Shown: positions 37,286 to 46,738 of the stretch, in pieces
Numbering within the stretch: the first letter of the stretch is position 1
How the letters are laid out: the number at the start of each line of letters is the position of its first letter
DNA from: Acetobacter sp.
GTDB lineage: Bacteria > Pseudomonadota > Alphaproteobacteria > Acetobacterales > Acetobacteraceae
Reading direction: 5' to 3'
Length of the DNA: 64,000 bases
Assembly: GCF_022483985.1 (NCBI RefSeq)
Contig: NZ_JAKVME010000001.1
Location: 2,572,082-2,636,081 of the forward strand
The notes under the pieces: model-generated
The model's database searches: none
Told to the model about the DNA's origin: nothing
The model's input: the letters and a program-made list of their open reading frames with translations, nothing else
Made by a program: the position numbers and the translations under genes

Positions 37286-38662
37286 TCAGGTCGGCAAGAG
37301 CGCCTTTGAGCGGGTCTTCGCAGTCGAAGTCGTTTTTGCAGTGACAGGGGCTGGTCTGGATTTTCTGGATGCCGCCGCGCTCTGCTGGGTCGGTTTGCGT
37401 GAACCACGTTTCCGGGGGGACGGCGCAGCATCGGCAGACGGTGACAGTCCGCTCACCTGCTCGATCAGATCCTCATAGCGCATGAGATAGTCATTCAGGC
37501 AGAGCGTGGCTTCCGCCTGAGCGCGTGCGCCTTCACGTAAAATTTTTGCCTGTTTGCTGTTGTCCAGAAGCGTAAGGACAGCATCCGCGATCTTCCGGGG
37601 CTCAAGGAACGGAGCCAGCAGGCCGGTACGTCCGCTTTCGATAAATTCGCGGACCGGGTCTGTGTCACTTCCCACAATCGCGCAGCCCATCGCCATCGCT
37701 TCCCGCAAGGACCATGACGCCACAAACGGATAGGTCAGATAGACGTGCGCGTCAGAGCGTTTCAGAAGCGCGCGGAATTCATCGTAGGTGACCTTGCCGA
37801 CAAAATGGACGCGATCGAGATCAATCTGGCCCTGAAGTTCGGACAGCATGTACTGCCGCCAGGTCGTATGTGCCAGCCGGGCGCCATAGCTGACGCCATC
37901 TCCGCCGACCATGACAATACGGGCCTTCGGGCATTCCTTCAGAATACGTGGCAGCGAACGCATGAAAACGTGGAAGCCGCGATAGGGCTCCAGATCCCGG
38001 GCGACATAGGTGACCAGACGGTCCTTGGGAGAAATCGTCACGTCCTTGATATGCAGCGTGTGTCGTGCCGCCTTGGAATCAGGGCTGCACAGTTCCAGAT
38101 CGACGCCTTCACGCAAGACCGAAATCTTGTCGAGCGCCCATGAAGGATAGGTGCTGCGCTGGAACAGTGTCGGGGTCTGTCCCCAGCCGGGATTGTTCAA
38201 TGCCACCAGATTGACGGCGTTCTTGGCCCGAATACGCGGCAGCATGTCCGGCACTGTCGGAAACTCAGGATCGAAACCGACATCGAATCCATCGGAATGA
38301 TAGAAAAACTCGAAATAGCCGAGAATTGGAGAAGCCGGGAAAATATCCTGCAAATTGAGCAATTCGCCCCAGCCATGATGCCCGATGATAATATCGGGAA
38401 CGAAGCCGAGATCCTTCAATGTCGAGGCTGCCTGCGCCACCGCGTCGGCCCGGCTCAGAGCCAGCGCGAACTCACGCGCGCCGGGATGAGTTGCTTCCGG
38501 TGGGGCGACGGGTTTCCGATAGATAACACGGCGCACACCCGAAATGATATTCTCATTGCTCTCGCTGATGAAAACGACTTCATGCGCCTCCGACCGGATC
38601 AGATGGCGAACGATATGCAGGAACTGCCCAGGAAAATTCTGGTGAACAAAGAGAAATTTCAA
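37286..38662 (-). CDS. GT4-type glycosyltransferase with basic tail
   Basis: 458 residues, retaining GT-B glycosyltransferase. The start LFVHQNFPGQFLHIVRHL, YVARDLEPYRGFHVF, IVMVGGDGVSYG and the SLREAMAMGCAIVGSDTDPVREFI motif fit the family. The last 45 residues are Lys/Arg/Ala/Pro/Ser-rich (KRGSRKPTQQSAAASRKSR...), an unusual addition. TTG start. It ends the 49-37 kb cluster. Sugar and acceptor are unknown. Confidence 0.88.
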   Translation of the reverse strand: MKFLFVHQNFPGQFLHIVRHLIRSEAHEVVFISESNENIISGVRRVIYRKPVAPPEATHPGAREFALALSRADAVAQAASTLKDLGFVPDIIIGHHGWGELLNLQDIFPASPILGYFEFFYHSDGFDVGFDPEFPTVPDMLPRIRAKNAVNLVALNNPGWGQTPTLFQRSTYPSWALDKISVLREGVDLELCSPDSKAARHTLHIKDVTISPKDRLVTYVARDLEPYRGFHVFMRSLPRILKECPKARIVMVGGDGVSYGARLAHTTWRQYMLSELQGQIDLDRVHFVGKVTYDEFRALLKRSDAHVYLTYPFVASWSLREAMAMGCAIVGSDTDPVREFIESGRTGLLAPFLEPRKIADAVLTLLDNSKQAKILREGARAQAEATLCLNDYLMRYEDLIEQVSGLSPSADAAPSPRKRGSRKPTQQSAAASRKSRPAPVTAKTTSTAKTRSKALLPT

Positions 38663-38771
38663 GACCGGTATCCATTTGCGATAAAGGTCGGCAATCCGTT
38701 CCTGATGGTGGCCGACGTTACTGGATTCTGATGGCAGGAGGTCCTGAAATCAAATACTGACCTCGTACCGG

Positions 38772-38820
38772 AAAAAATGACAGATGCCTGTGAGAAGCGA
38801 AGCCTCTCTTCTCACAGGCA
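38772..38820 (-). terminator. Terminator of the ChW-like gene
   Basis: TGCCTGTGAGAAG / CTTCTCACAGGCA, a 13-bp perfect stem with a 10-nt loop. On the minus strand TTTTTT follows 7 nt later. It lies 8 bp beyond the gene ending at 38828, so the glycosyltransferase downstream may have its own promoter. Confidence 0.8.
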
Positions 38821-38827
38821 GATGGCG

Positions 38828-39958
38828 TCAGCGACGACCGGGCTTACGGAGTGTCGAAGCCTTCGCCGGAGCTTTTGCCGTTTTTGACGGCTGTGTTACG
38901 GGAGCTTTGCCTGAAGGAGCCTTGGCGGGGACCGCAGCCTTCACCACCGGTTTTACCGCTGTTCTGACGGCAGGGCGTCCACGCTTCACAGGCTTCCTGA
39001 CAGGTGCTGCGTCTTGCTCTTCTTCAAGAAGAGCAAGGTCTTCCTCAAGAACCTCTTCCAGCTCTTCCGCTTCGCGACGGGCGGCGGCCATCGCCGGGTC
39101 GCGTGGCACGATCGTAATCCGGAAGGCTTCCAACGGCGCCAGACTGTCGGATTCAGCCGCCTCATCCTCACCGACCGGACCAATTTCCGTGCCGTCCGTG
39201 AAGGTGGCCTCCAGCTCGCAGAAATAGTCCTCCGCGGCAGCGCCCTTCAGCCTTACGCGCAGCCCGAGAATAGGCAGCGCCATGCCACGGCTACCGCAGT
39301 ATTTGCCACCTTCCGTCCAGGGTGAAAGCCAGCCTTTACCAAGAACAGCCTGATATTCGATGTCTTCTGCCGCAATCAGCTTGCCGGGAGAAATGCCGAA
39401 GCCCTCGATCCAGAAACGGCTGCCGGGCTTACCCATCCATTCGCCGATCATCACGCCGACATCGCCCCGACGCTGGATATGCGCACCGACCTCGAACTGC
39501 TGACCCGCAGCCGCAGGAGTGCCTGTCGGCGCTGGAGAAGAAGGAATGCTGGCCACCGGAGCCTGACCCTGAGGGGCAGCGGCGGCGTACGCAGCAGCAA
39601 CCGGTGCGCCCGTGGCATCGCTGAGGCGGACAACCTGTAGACGCGGCGCTTCATGCGGGCTGCCGGCTTCCTGATAGATCGTCACCAGAACCTGCGCCGG
39701 ACCCTGCGTGACGCGGATCAGGGCAGCGTTATTCTGACCGCCAAGCCAGCCTGTGTCGTCAAAGGTCGAGATTGTCACAGCCCCGTTCACAAGCGGCGGC
39801 TGGGTAAGGCGGACGCCGGGAAGGCCGCGCGGGCTGGGCGGCTCCTGGGACGGCACGTGGAAGACGCAGAATAATCCCTGGTCAAGTGTCATCAGGTGTC
39901 CTGACACCTTCAGGTCAACGACACGATTCTGATTCTGGGACTGGCCACTCTGGGACAT
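38828..39958 (-). CDS. Unknown protein with ChW-like segment and basic tail
   Basis: 376 residues, no signal peptide. A beta-rich N-terminal domain (13-110), an Ala/Pro linker (120-150), then a domain around 155-290 that includes YQAVLGKGWLSPWTEGGKYC-GSRGMALPILGLRVRLKG (202-239), which resembles the ChW (clostridial hydrophobic W) repeat. An acidic helix (293-315) is followed by a Lys/Ala/Pro tail (320-376) with KRGRP, an AT-hook-like core. The function is unknown; ChW repeats in other proteins are surface-binding. ATG at 39958. Confidence 0.75.
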   Translation of the reverse strand: MSQSGQSQNQNRVVDLKVSGHLMTLDQGLFCVFHVPSQEPPSPRGLPGVRLTQPPLVNGAVTISTFDDTGWLGGQNNAALIRVTQGPAQVLVTIYQEAGSPHEAPRLQVVRLSDATGAPVAAAYAAAAPQGQAPVASIPSSPAPTGTPAAAGQQFEVGAHIQRRGDVGVMIGEWMGKPGSRFWIEGFGISPGKLIAAEDIEYQAVLGKGWLSPWTEGGKYCGSRGMALPILGLRVRLKGAAAEDYFCELEATFTDGTEIGPVGEDEAAESDSLAPLEAFRITIVPRDPAMAAARREAEELEEVLEEDLALLEEEQDAAPVRKPVKRGRPAVRTAVKPVVKAAVPAKAPSGKAPVTQPSKTAKAPAKASTLRKPGRR

Positions 39959-40068
39959 AAATTCGTTCCGTAGGTTGTTCTGAATAAGGTTTCAGCTATT
40001 CCGGGGATATTCTGCCGACCAAAGCAGGCAGACAAGACGACAATCGATCTGTATTTGAATACAATTCT

Positions 40069-43000
40069 TCACGATATCCTTTCGCCTGAGTGCTGACAGA
40101 GAGAGATCAATATCACGTTAAGCTGGCTTGCCGATATACCAAGCGGCAGTATGTGACCTCTCCCTGTTGCCCGTATCCGCTCGGCAACAGCGCCGATGTC
40201 GAAAGCCGCCGTATTCAGGCCCGCCCGCCACGTCACGCCCAGCGCGAAACACCATGTTTCAGGCCATACTGACGGAATAAGTCCATAATCCGGCTGCTGC
40301 GCCCGAATCAGTGCGATCGCCTCCTCCTCGCGATAACAGCCCGTGACATAGACATGCCCGGTTTCCATCAGGGAGGCATCGTCAGGCGTATGGCCGACAA
40401 TCACGAACTCCAGTGGCAGCCCCTGCTCCCGGGCCTCGCGCGCCGCAGCCAGCAGAACGTCATAGCCTTTCTCCTTTCCGATCGCCCCGACCACGCAGAC
40501 CCGAAAACGGCCGGGTATGCGCGGCAGACCCATGATGGAGCCAGAAGGAGACCCAGAAGGAGACGATGACGGAAAAAGCCTGCTGTAATGCGCCAGCGAC
40601 AGGTCGGGACGATCGTCCTCCAGAGGCGCTATGACCGGCCTTAGAGCAGGAAAATGCCGTCGCATCCGCTGCGCCGTATCGTCCGACGGGACGATCACCT
40701 TACGGGCCGCCTCTAGTTCACGCGCCGAACGCGCGACATAATCAGCGACCGGCATGTCATCATCGACGCTCCGACCCAGCGTCGCCACGCAGTCATCGCA
40801 GGTGGCGGCATCCGGTTCGCCACAGTAACGACGGGTCCTGCCCACCAGAGAGATGCGGGGACAGAACCAGATATAATCATGCACATACACATCGTAAGGC
40901 ACACCGATTACGGAGGCGATCTCCCGCATGGCCATGTGATGGCCACTGGCATGGTGCCATTCGATGTGATCGACAGGGTCCGCCGTCAACAGGCGTAGCA
41001 GGCGCGGCCATTCCACAGGCAGGCTGAAACGCAGATTCGGAAAGGAAGCGGCCAGAAGATCTTCCGCTTCCGCTCCTCCCTCAAGACGACAGCCCCCCTT
41101 TACCGGGCGGATCAGCACCGGTCGAACCCCTGCCCCCCTCAGCGCCGCCGCACGCTGGCGCACCACCCGCTCGACACCGCCGCCATAATCATGCGTCACC
41201 ATCAGCACCACCGGCGGCGCGCCACCGGAAGAACCGTCACGGGCAAACAGACGGGCCGCCCGACGCCAGCGCAGGAGATCGATTTTCCGTCGCGCCTCGA
41301 ATAGCGGGTCTGCGGCCACATGCTCTGCGATCAGCGCGTTGTAATCGGGATAAAGCCGGTTGAGCAGAGCGAGATTGCGCCGCAGCAGGCCGGTGCGGGT
41401 CGCCCCGAACGAGACAGAACCCACATGCGCGACATAGGCTCCGGGAGCCGCGACATTCCGCCATCCGGCCCGAGAGGCGCGCAGGCAGAAATCATTTTCC
41501 TCGCCATAGCCCTGCGCGAACAGGTCGGCACGCAACAGACCAGTCTGCTCCAGACAGTCATGACGGATATAGAGACAGAAACCGTGTCCTGTCGGAATAT
41601 CGATGACCACGCCCTTGTTGGCGGACCGGGCCAACTTCATCAGGATGGCCGTCTGGTCGAGCGTGGGTGTCGGATTTGATCCCGCCACATCCGGATAGGA
41701 CAGGATGGTCGCATCGTTCGACAGCGGCGTGACCGTGCCGATATCCGGCGCGCTCCAGGCGACAGCACGCAATTCTTCAAGCCAGTCACCGGCGACAAGC
41801 GTGTCGCTGTTCAGCAGCACGACATCCCGGGCGCGGGCCTGCCCGGAAAGAGCGGCCACAAGACCGAGATTGGCCGTCGCGACAAATCCGCGATTGGCCG
41901 GTTTCTCCGTCACGGTGACTCGCGAATCTTTTGCGAAACGACGCAGCGTGGTCGCCATATCCGGGTCCGGCGACGCATCATTGATGACCAGAATCCGGGG
42001 GCTGTTGCGGGACGCCACAGGGAGCGACGTCAGCACGCTTTCAAGACAGGCTTTCGTGCCCGTCACGTCCCGGTAGACCGGAATGACGATCAGCACGGAG
42101 GCGCCGCTCCGGGCCTTTGTCGCGGCAGGTTTCAGCGCAGCGGCGCCCACACGACCGGCCTTGCGGGGGCCCTGTTTTTTTCCTCCGGAGACCGGACAAT
42201 CACGACGCGCCTCAAGCGGGCTGCCCGTCAGATCCCGCCCGGTCTCATCGACGATCCGAACCGGACCGACGGGGAGATTTTCGCTGGAAAGAGCGATCTG
42301 CCGGAACCGTGACAACGGGATGTCGGAGCTGACGTCCGACGAAAAATCCTCCGCCGTGAAGCTCATGATCTCCCGGTCTGTGGCCGCTTCAAGAACCCGC
42401 AGACGTGGCGCCCGATCCGGGTTGGCCGGATGCCACACCCAGCCGATGATGCTCCCTTCGGACGCCTCGACCAGCCCTTCGACCCGCATGGCGGCGGCAG
42501 GACGAAGCGGGCTGGCGGGTAGCGGATGACCGTCCCACAGAATGTCGAGCCGATCCGTATGCCAGAATCCTTCCGGCGCATCCGGGCGCAGCAGGCCGGT
42601 TTCATCGCGCAGGATGGAGCATATCTCTCCATCGGCACGGGCAGTCAGCCGTCCAGATACCGGTGCATGCTGCTTTTTACGACGGCCCGGACGATGATCG
42701 CCTTCGGTCGCAAGCAGACGACTGATATCACCGCCCACTCTGACGCCGCCCCGATTATCCAGACCGCACCAGCCGGGATAGCCTGCCGCCGTCATGATCC
42801 GGTCAGCCAGAACAGCCATATCGTCGGTGCAGACATGACCTGAGAGCGCCCGCTTCAACGCGCCGACCGCCGCCTCAGTCTGCCCCGGCCCCTGCCTGAG
42901 ACAGGCGGCGGCAAGCATGCACCAGAGTCCGGCCACATCATGACGGGTGGTCAGGATTTCGAGAAGGGCAATCGCTCCCTGCCCGTTTCCGCAGGCCTGT

Positions 43001-43293
43001 CGGACCACGGCGAGAAGAAGCATCACATTCGGACTGTCGGGCGCCATCCGATGGGCGCGCTCCAGCCAGCCGAGTGCGCCGACCGTATCGCCGGCCTTCC
43101 AGCAGGCCTCTCCGCTGTCGAAAGAGTTCTGGGCCTGCTCACTCGCCCATTTTTCCCAGTTTTCCCGATCCTGCGGCGTTATGAGACCGACTACGGTCGA
43201 ATCGTCATCCGTGCGCTCTGCGCTCAGAGCTTCCGCCGCCGCCATCCGGGAAGAAGACCGGGAGCGACTTCCGGCTGTCGCGCGTTTGGCCAA
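40069..43293 (-). CDS. Giant double glycosyltransferase with TPR-like N-terminus
   Basis: 1074 residues in one chain. Residues 45-150 form TPR-like helices; 250-370 a beta-rich region; 397-650 a GT2 domain (SVLIVIPVYRDVTGTKACLE, LVINDASPD, NSDT in place of a DxD, GYGEENDFCLRASRAGW); about 715-1060 a GT4-type domain (MVTHDYGGGVERVVRQRA, GAIGKEKGYDVLL, SVWPETWCFAL). A short SPSGSPSGS linker near 940 comes from a DNA duplication. TTG start, 9 bp after the Sel1 gene. It may build or modify an exported glycan or protein. Confidence 0.85.
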   Translation of the reverse strand: MAKRATAGSRSRSSSRMAAAEALSAERTDDDSTVVGLITPQDRENWEKWASEQAQNSFDSGEACWKAGDTVGALGWLERAHRMAPDSPNVMLLLAVVRQACGNGQGAIALLEILTTRHDVAGLWCMLAAACLRQGPGQTEAAVGALKRALSGHVCTDDMAVLADRIMTAAGYPGWCGLDNRGGVRVGGDISRLLATEGDHRPGRRKKQHAPVSGRLTARADGEICSILRDETGLLRPDAPEGFWHTDRLDILWDGHPLPASPLRPAAAMRVEGLVEASEGSIIGWVWHPANPDRAPRLRVLEAATDREIMSFTAEDFSSDVSSDIPLSRFRQIALSSENLPVGPVRIVDETGRDLTGSPLEARRDCPVSGGKKQGPRKAGRVGAAALKPAATKARSGASVLIVIPVYRDVTGTKACLESVLTSLPVASRNSPRILVINDASPDPDMATTLRRFAKDSRVTVTEKPANRGFVATANLGLVAALSGQARARDVVLLNSDTLVAGDWLEELRAVAWSAPDIGTVTPLSNDATILSYPDVAGSNPTPTLDQTAILMKLARSANKGVVIDIPTGHGFCLYIRHDCLEQTGLLRADLFAQGYGEENDFCLRASRAGWRNVAAPGAYVAHVGSVSFGATRTGLLRRNLALLNRLYPDYNALIAEHVAADPLFEARRKIDLLRWRRAARLFARDGSSGGAPPVVLMVTHDYGGGVERVVRQRAAALRGAGVRPVLIRPVKGGCRLEGGAEAEDLLAASFPNLRFSLPVEWPRLLRLLTADPVDHIEWHHASGHHMAMREIASVIGVPYDVYVHDYIWFCPRISLVGRTRRYCGEPDAATCDDCVATLGRSVDDDMPVADYVARSARELEAARKVIVPSDDTAQRMRRHFPALRPVIAPLEDDRPDLSLAHYSRLFPSSSPSGSPSGSIMGLPRIPGRFRVCVVGAIGKEKGYDVLLAAAREAREQGLPLEFVIVGHTPDDASLMETGHVYVTGCYREEEAIALIRAQQPDYGLIPSVWPETWCFALGVTWRAGLNTAAFDIGAVAERIRATGRGHILPLGISASQLNVILISLCQHSGERIS

Positions 43294-43302
43294 AGATCCC
43301 TG

Positions 43303-45123
43303 CTAACCAACAGCCGGGTGAGAGTCGGCGGGATGCATCTCGGCAGGCTCTTCCGCGCTCCTGTTTCCTTCAGGCTTCGGCTCCCGCAACGGGAATTTCA
43401 GTTGCGCCATGTCCGCGCTGGCCTGCGCCAGTCCGGCGGCCTCGGCCTTGCGATACCAGACAAGCCCCTCCTCCATGTCGGGTTCGCCCACAAGGCCACG
43501 TGTCAGGTAACGCCCCATCATCAGCTGCGCGCCGACATGCCCGCGTTCCGCCGCCTGCCGGAACCACTCCAGAGCCTTCTGCCGATCTTCGGCGATGTCA
43601 TGGCCACCACCCAGCATGGCGCCCAATGCAAACATGCTGTTGGCGTTATCCTGCTTCGCGGCACGCTCGAACATGACGAACGCTTCCGCGTGGTCAGCCG
43701 GACCACCCTCTCCATCAATCAGAAGCTGGGCGTAATAATGCTCGGCTTCCACCATGCCTTCGAGCGCCGCCTTGCGAATCCACCCACGACCTTCCTCGGG
43801 ATTGGCGGGAACGCCGCGTCCATCAATCAGCATCCGGCCATACCAGTACTGCGCGTTGATGATTCCTTCCGCCGCCTTGCGCATCCAGTGCGCCGCCTGC
43901 TCCTCATCCCGTTCCGTGCCGACGCCCTCGGCGAGGCAGACGCCGAAATTGAAGGCGGCGATCAGGTCGCCCGAATGAGCCGCCTTTTCATACAGGGTAC
44001 GCGTCGCCAGCCTGTCCTCGGCTGTGCCGCCGCCCATCAGCAGCAGATTGCCCAGATCGGCGGAACTGGCCTTATCACCCTTTTCCGAGGCGTAGCGGAA
44101 CCATTTGGCCGCCTCGTCCTCATCACGGGTGACGCCTGCGCCCGTGAGATACAGCATCCCGAGAGCGCGGGCGGAAGCGGCATGCCCTCCCTCCGCGGCG
44201 CGGCGATACCAGCTCGCGGCCTCAAGATAGTTGGGCGGCAGATCGCCGCCGCGCGCGTGGATGTCACCCAGCAGGGCACTGGCTTCCAGATCTCCGGCGA
44301 GCGCCGCCTTGCGCAGCCACGTCTCTCCCTTTGAGGGATCCTTTTCAATGCCCCGCCCCTCAAGCAGGGCCAGCCCGTAGCGGGCCTGAGCGGAGCGGAC
44401 ATTGTGAACAGCCGCCTTGCCATAGCATACGGTGGCCGCAACCGGATCATGAGGTGCGCCAGCGCCCCGCTCATAAGCGATGCCCATGAGATAGAGCGCC
44501 GAGCCGACATTGGCGTCAGCCGCGATCCTGAGATGCCCGATCGCCTCGGCAAGCTCCGCGTCGGACCGGGCGGAATGCAGTCCTGCCAGACCGAGGCCCA
44601 GATAACCCTGCGGACTGCCACCCTTGGCGGCCCGCTGATACCAGACGAGGGATTCCTCGGGATTACGCAGATCATCCGGCCCGGCATTGAGCACATAGCC
44701 ATAAAGAGCCTGAGCATCCGGGTTGTCAGCATCAGCCGCCAGCTTCGCCCAATGCGCCGCCCGATGGAAGTTGGGCTGACCGGTCACATTCTGCGCGACA
44801 TCCGTCAGATTGAAGGAATCGCTCTCAACGGCTTCCGGCAGGCCGACCAGATACAGTGTCGCCAGCACGAACTGGGCTTCGATCCACTCGGCTTCCGCCG
44901 CTCTGCGGAGCCACCGGCCACCTTCCACCAGATCACGCGGAATACCGACACCGTCGAGATACAGACGGGCAAGACGGAACTGCGCTTCCGGCATGCCCGT
45001 CTGGGCTGCGGCGCTGATCTCGGCAAAGCCCCCGGCGAAGTCCTCGGCTTCGATAAGCTGAAGACCATACTGAAGCCGTTTCTCTGGAGAGCGGCGGGTA
45101 AACAGGCGTGAAAGCAGACTCAA
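43303..45123 (-). CDS. Sel1-repeat protein (about 14 repeats)
   Basis: 606 residues, almost all Sel1-like (TPR-related) repeats of about 36 residues, e.g. AQYWYGRMLIDGRGVP...GRGWIRKAA. I count about 14; the second carries an insert of about 20 residues. No signal peptide is obvious. Sel1 proteins usually act as scaffolds. TTG start with AGGA upstream. It lies between the HlyD adaptor and the glycosyltransferase, so it may organise them (inference). Confidence 0.9.
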   Translation of the reverse strand: MSLLSRLFTRRSPEKRLQYGLQLIEAEDFAGGFAEISAAAQTGMPEAQFRLARLYLDGVGIPRDLVEGGRWLRRAAEAEWIEAQFVLATLYLVGLPEAVESDSFNLTDVAQNVTGQPNFHRAAHWAKLAADADNPDAQALYGYVLNAGPDDLRNPEESLVWYQRAAKGGSPQGYLGLGLAGLHSARSDAELAEAIGHLRIAADANVGSALYLMGIAYERGAGAPHDPVAATVCYGKAAVHNVRSAQARYGLALLEGRGIEKDPSKGETWLRKAALAGDLEASALLGDIHARGGDLPPNYLEAASWYRRAAEGGHAASARALGMLYLTGAGVTRDEDEAAKWFRYASEKGDKASSADLGNLLLMGGGTAEDRLATRTLYEKAAHSGDLIAAFNFGVCLAEGVGTERDEEQAAHWMRKAAEGIINAQYWYGRMLIDGRGVPANPEEGRGWIRKAALEGMVEAEHYYAQLLIDGEGGPADHAEAFVMFERAAKQDNANSMFALGAMLGGGHDIAEDRQKALEWFRQAAERGHVGAQLMMGRYLTRGLVGEPDMEEGLVWYRKAEAAGLAQASADMAQLKFPLREPKPEGNRSAEEPAEMHPADSHPAVG

Positions 45124-45283
45124 AAGCAGTCCTCCCCGGGTACGGCTGGATCGGCAGAATACCGCTGGGTTATCATCGTGTGTGACAGCCTGCGTGGACT
45201 GTCAGATAAAACCGCTCCGGGCAGTCAGGCTCCGGTCGTGAGCGGTGAGACGACCGGAGCAGGAAGACAAGGTCTGAAACGCG

Positions 45284-46735
45284 TTATGGTTCCCTCATGC
45301 CGTCCGTGACCAGAGGCAGGATGCTGTTGAGCAGGAATTGCATCACGGTCCGCTTGCCCACCTGAATATCCGCCGTGACCGGCATACCGGGATGCGGATG
45401 GAAGAAGGACGGCACACCATGCAGTGTATAGCGATCCACACGGAGACGAACACGGTAATAGGCCTGCTGCGCGGCGCTCGGATCAGAAGATTGTGAGGGT
45501 GTCCCTCCACCGCCGCCGCCTGCGCCGCCGCCCTGCGCGCTGAAAGAGTCCGCGCTGATTTCACGCACAGTAGCTTCGGCTCCACCATACTGGGCGAAGG
45601 GGAAAGTCGCGAATTTCAGCAGGGCCTTGTCGCCGAGCTGCACGAATCCCGCTTCCGAACCATTGAGATGCGCTTCGACCTCAAGACCGCTACCGACCGG
45701 CACCAGTGTCATGAGTTCGTTACCGGTCGTGATGACCGAGCCGATCGACAGTCTGGCGATCGTCAGGACGATGGAGTCCTCACCGGCGACCAGCGTCGTC
45801 ATGCTCTTGCGCAGTCTGGCCTTGCTGTAATTGCTTGACGCCTCGGAGAGATGCCGCTGGGCGTCACTCAGATCGTGATAGATCTGGGCTTTCCATGTCT
45901 CGATATAGTTCTGTCGTTCGGAAACCAGCGCACGAATCTTGCTGCGGGCGCTGGCGGCCTGCTGCTGCGCGCCAATCTGTGAGCGCTCGTTTTCCATAAG
46001 CTCGCTCTGCGCGCCCAGCGTGGAGAGACGGCTGCCGACCTGATCCTGTTGCAGACGCAGACGCATGGTGTGCACGTCGCGGGCAACTCTGGCCTTGGCG
46101 CCGAACATCGCGGCGTTGGCCAGAAAGCCCTGCAAATCACTGGTCTGCGACGCGATCTGCTCCTGATAATTGTTCACCTTCGCGTCGAACTCGGCCTTGC
46201 GGCGTAGGAAAGTCGCCGCCTCCTGCGTTGTCGCGGGATTACCCGGATCAGGCACATAATCGCGGCCTTCCGCTTCGGCGCTCAGACGGTCCACTTCGGC
46301 GGAATAGCTCTGACTCAGGGCCTTCATGTTCTCGATGTCAGCGTCGCTGATCGTCGGATCAAGATGTGAAAGCACCTGTCCCTTATGGACGAAGTCACCC
46401 TCATGCACGTCGATGCTGCGGATGATCGACGTTTCCAGTGGCTGCACCACCAGCGTCTGCTGGGTCGAAACGATCTTGCCGGGCGTCGTCACCACACGGT
46501 TAAGCGGGAAGACGCTCATGATGACGACACTGGCGATCGTAAGTCCACCGATCAGCCAGGTGATATACTGGGCCGTCGCCGTAGGCGGCATGTTGACCAG
46601 CGCCGCGCTTGGCGAGTGGAACTCAAGCAGCGCCGGTGGCAGGTCATTCGGAGCAAAAGGATCTGTCGCCTCAGGAAGGAAATCCTGGGTTTTTTCCTCA
46701 TCACCGGAAGCGGGCACAACGTCCTGTTGGGTCAT
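45284..46735 (-). CDS. HlyD-family type I secretion adaptor
   Basis: Periplasmic membrane-fusion protein joining an inner-membrane ABC exporter to an outer-membrane channel. 483 residues: a cytoplasmic tail, one membrane helix (57-77), a lipoyl-type half (VVQPLETSIIRSIDVHEGDFVHKGQVL), a long coiled-coil hairpin (about 130-300), then the second half and the C-terminal signature HPGMPVTADIQVGKRTVMQFLL. A Gly-rich loop (AQGGGAGGGGGG) sits near 425. It starts 3 bp after the ABC gene. Confidence 0.95.
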   Translation of the reverse strand: MTQQDVVPASGDEEKTQDFLPEATDPFAPNDLPPALLEFHSPSAALVNMPPTATAQYITWLIGGLTIASVVIMSVFPLNRVVTTPGKIVSTQQTLVVQPLETSIIRSIDVHEGDFVHKGQVLSHLDPTISDADIENMKALSQSYSAEVDRLSAEAEGRDYVPDPGNPATTQEAATFLRRKAEFDAKVNNYQEQIASQTSDLQGFLANAAMFGAKARVARDVHTMRLRLQQDQVGSRLSTLGAQSELMENERSQIGAQQQAASARSKIRALVSERQNYIETWKAQIYHDLSDAQRHLSEASSNYSKARLRKSMTTLVAGEDSIVLTIARLSIGSVITTGNELMTLVPVGSGLEVEAHLNGSEAGFVQLGDKALLKFATFPFAQYGGAEATVREISADSFSAQGGGAGGGGGGTPSQSSDPSAAQQAYYRVRLRVDRYTLHGVPSFFHPHPGMPVTADIQVGKRTVMQFLLNSILPLVTDGMREP

Positions 46736-46738
46736 CGG

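Noticed and set aside
42940..44334. 464-codon plus-strand frame over the glycosyltransferase and Sel1 genes
   Set aside because: Antisense to two clear genes; no recognisable domain.
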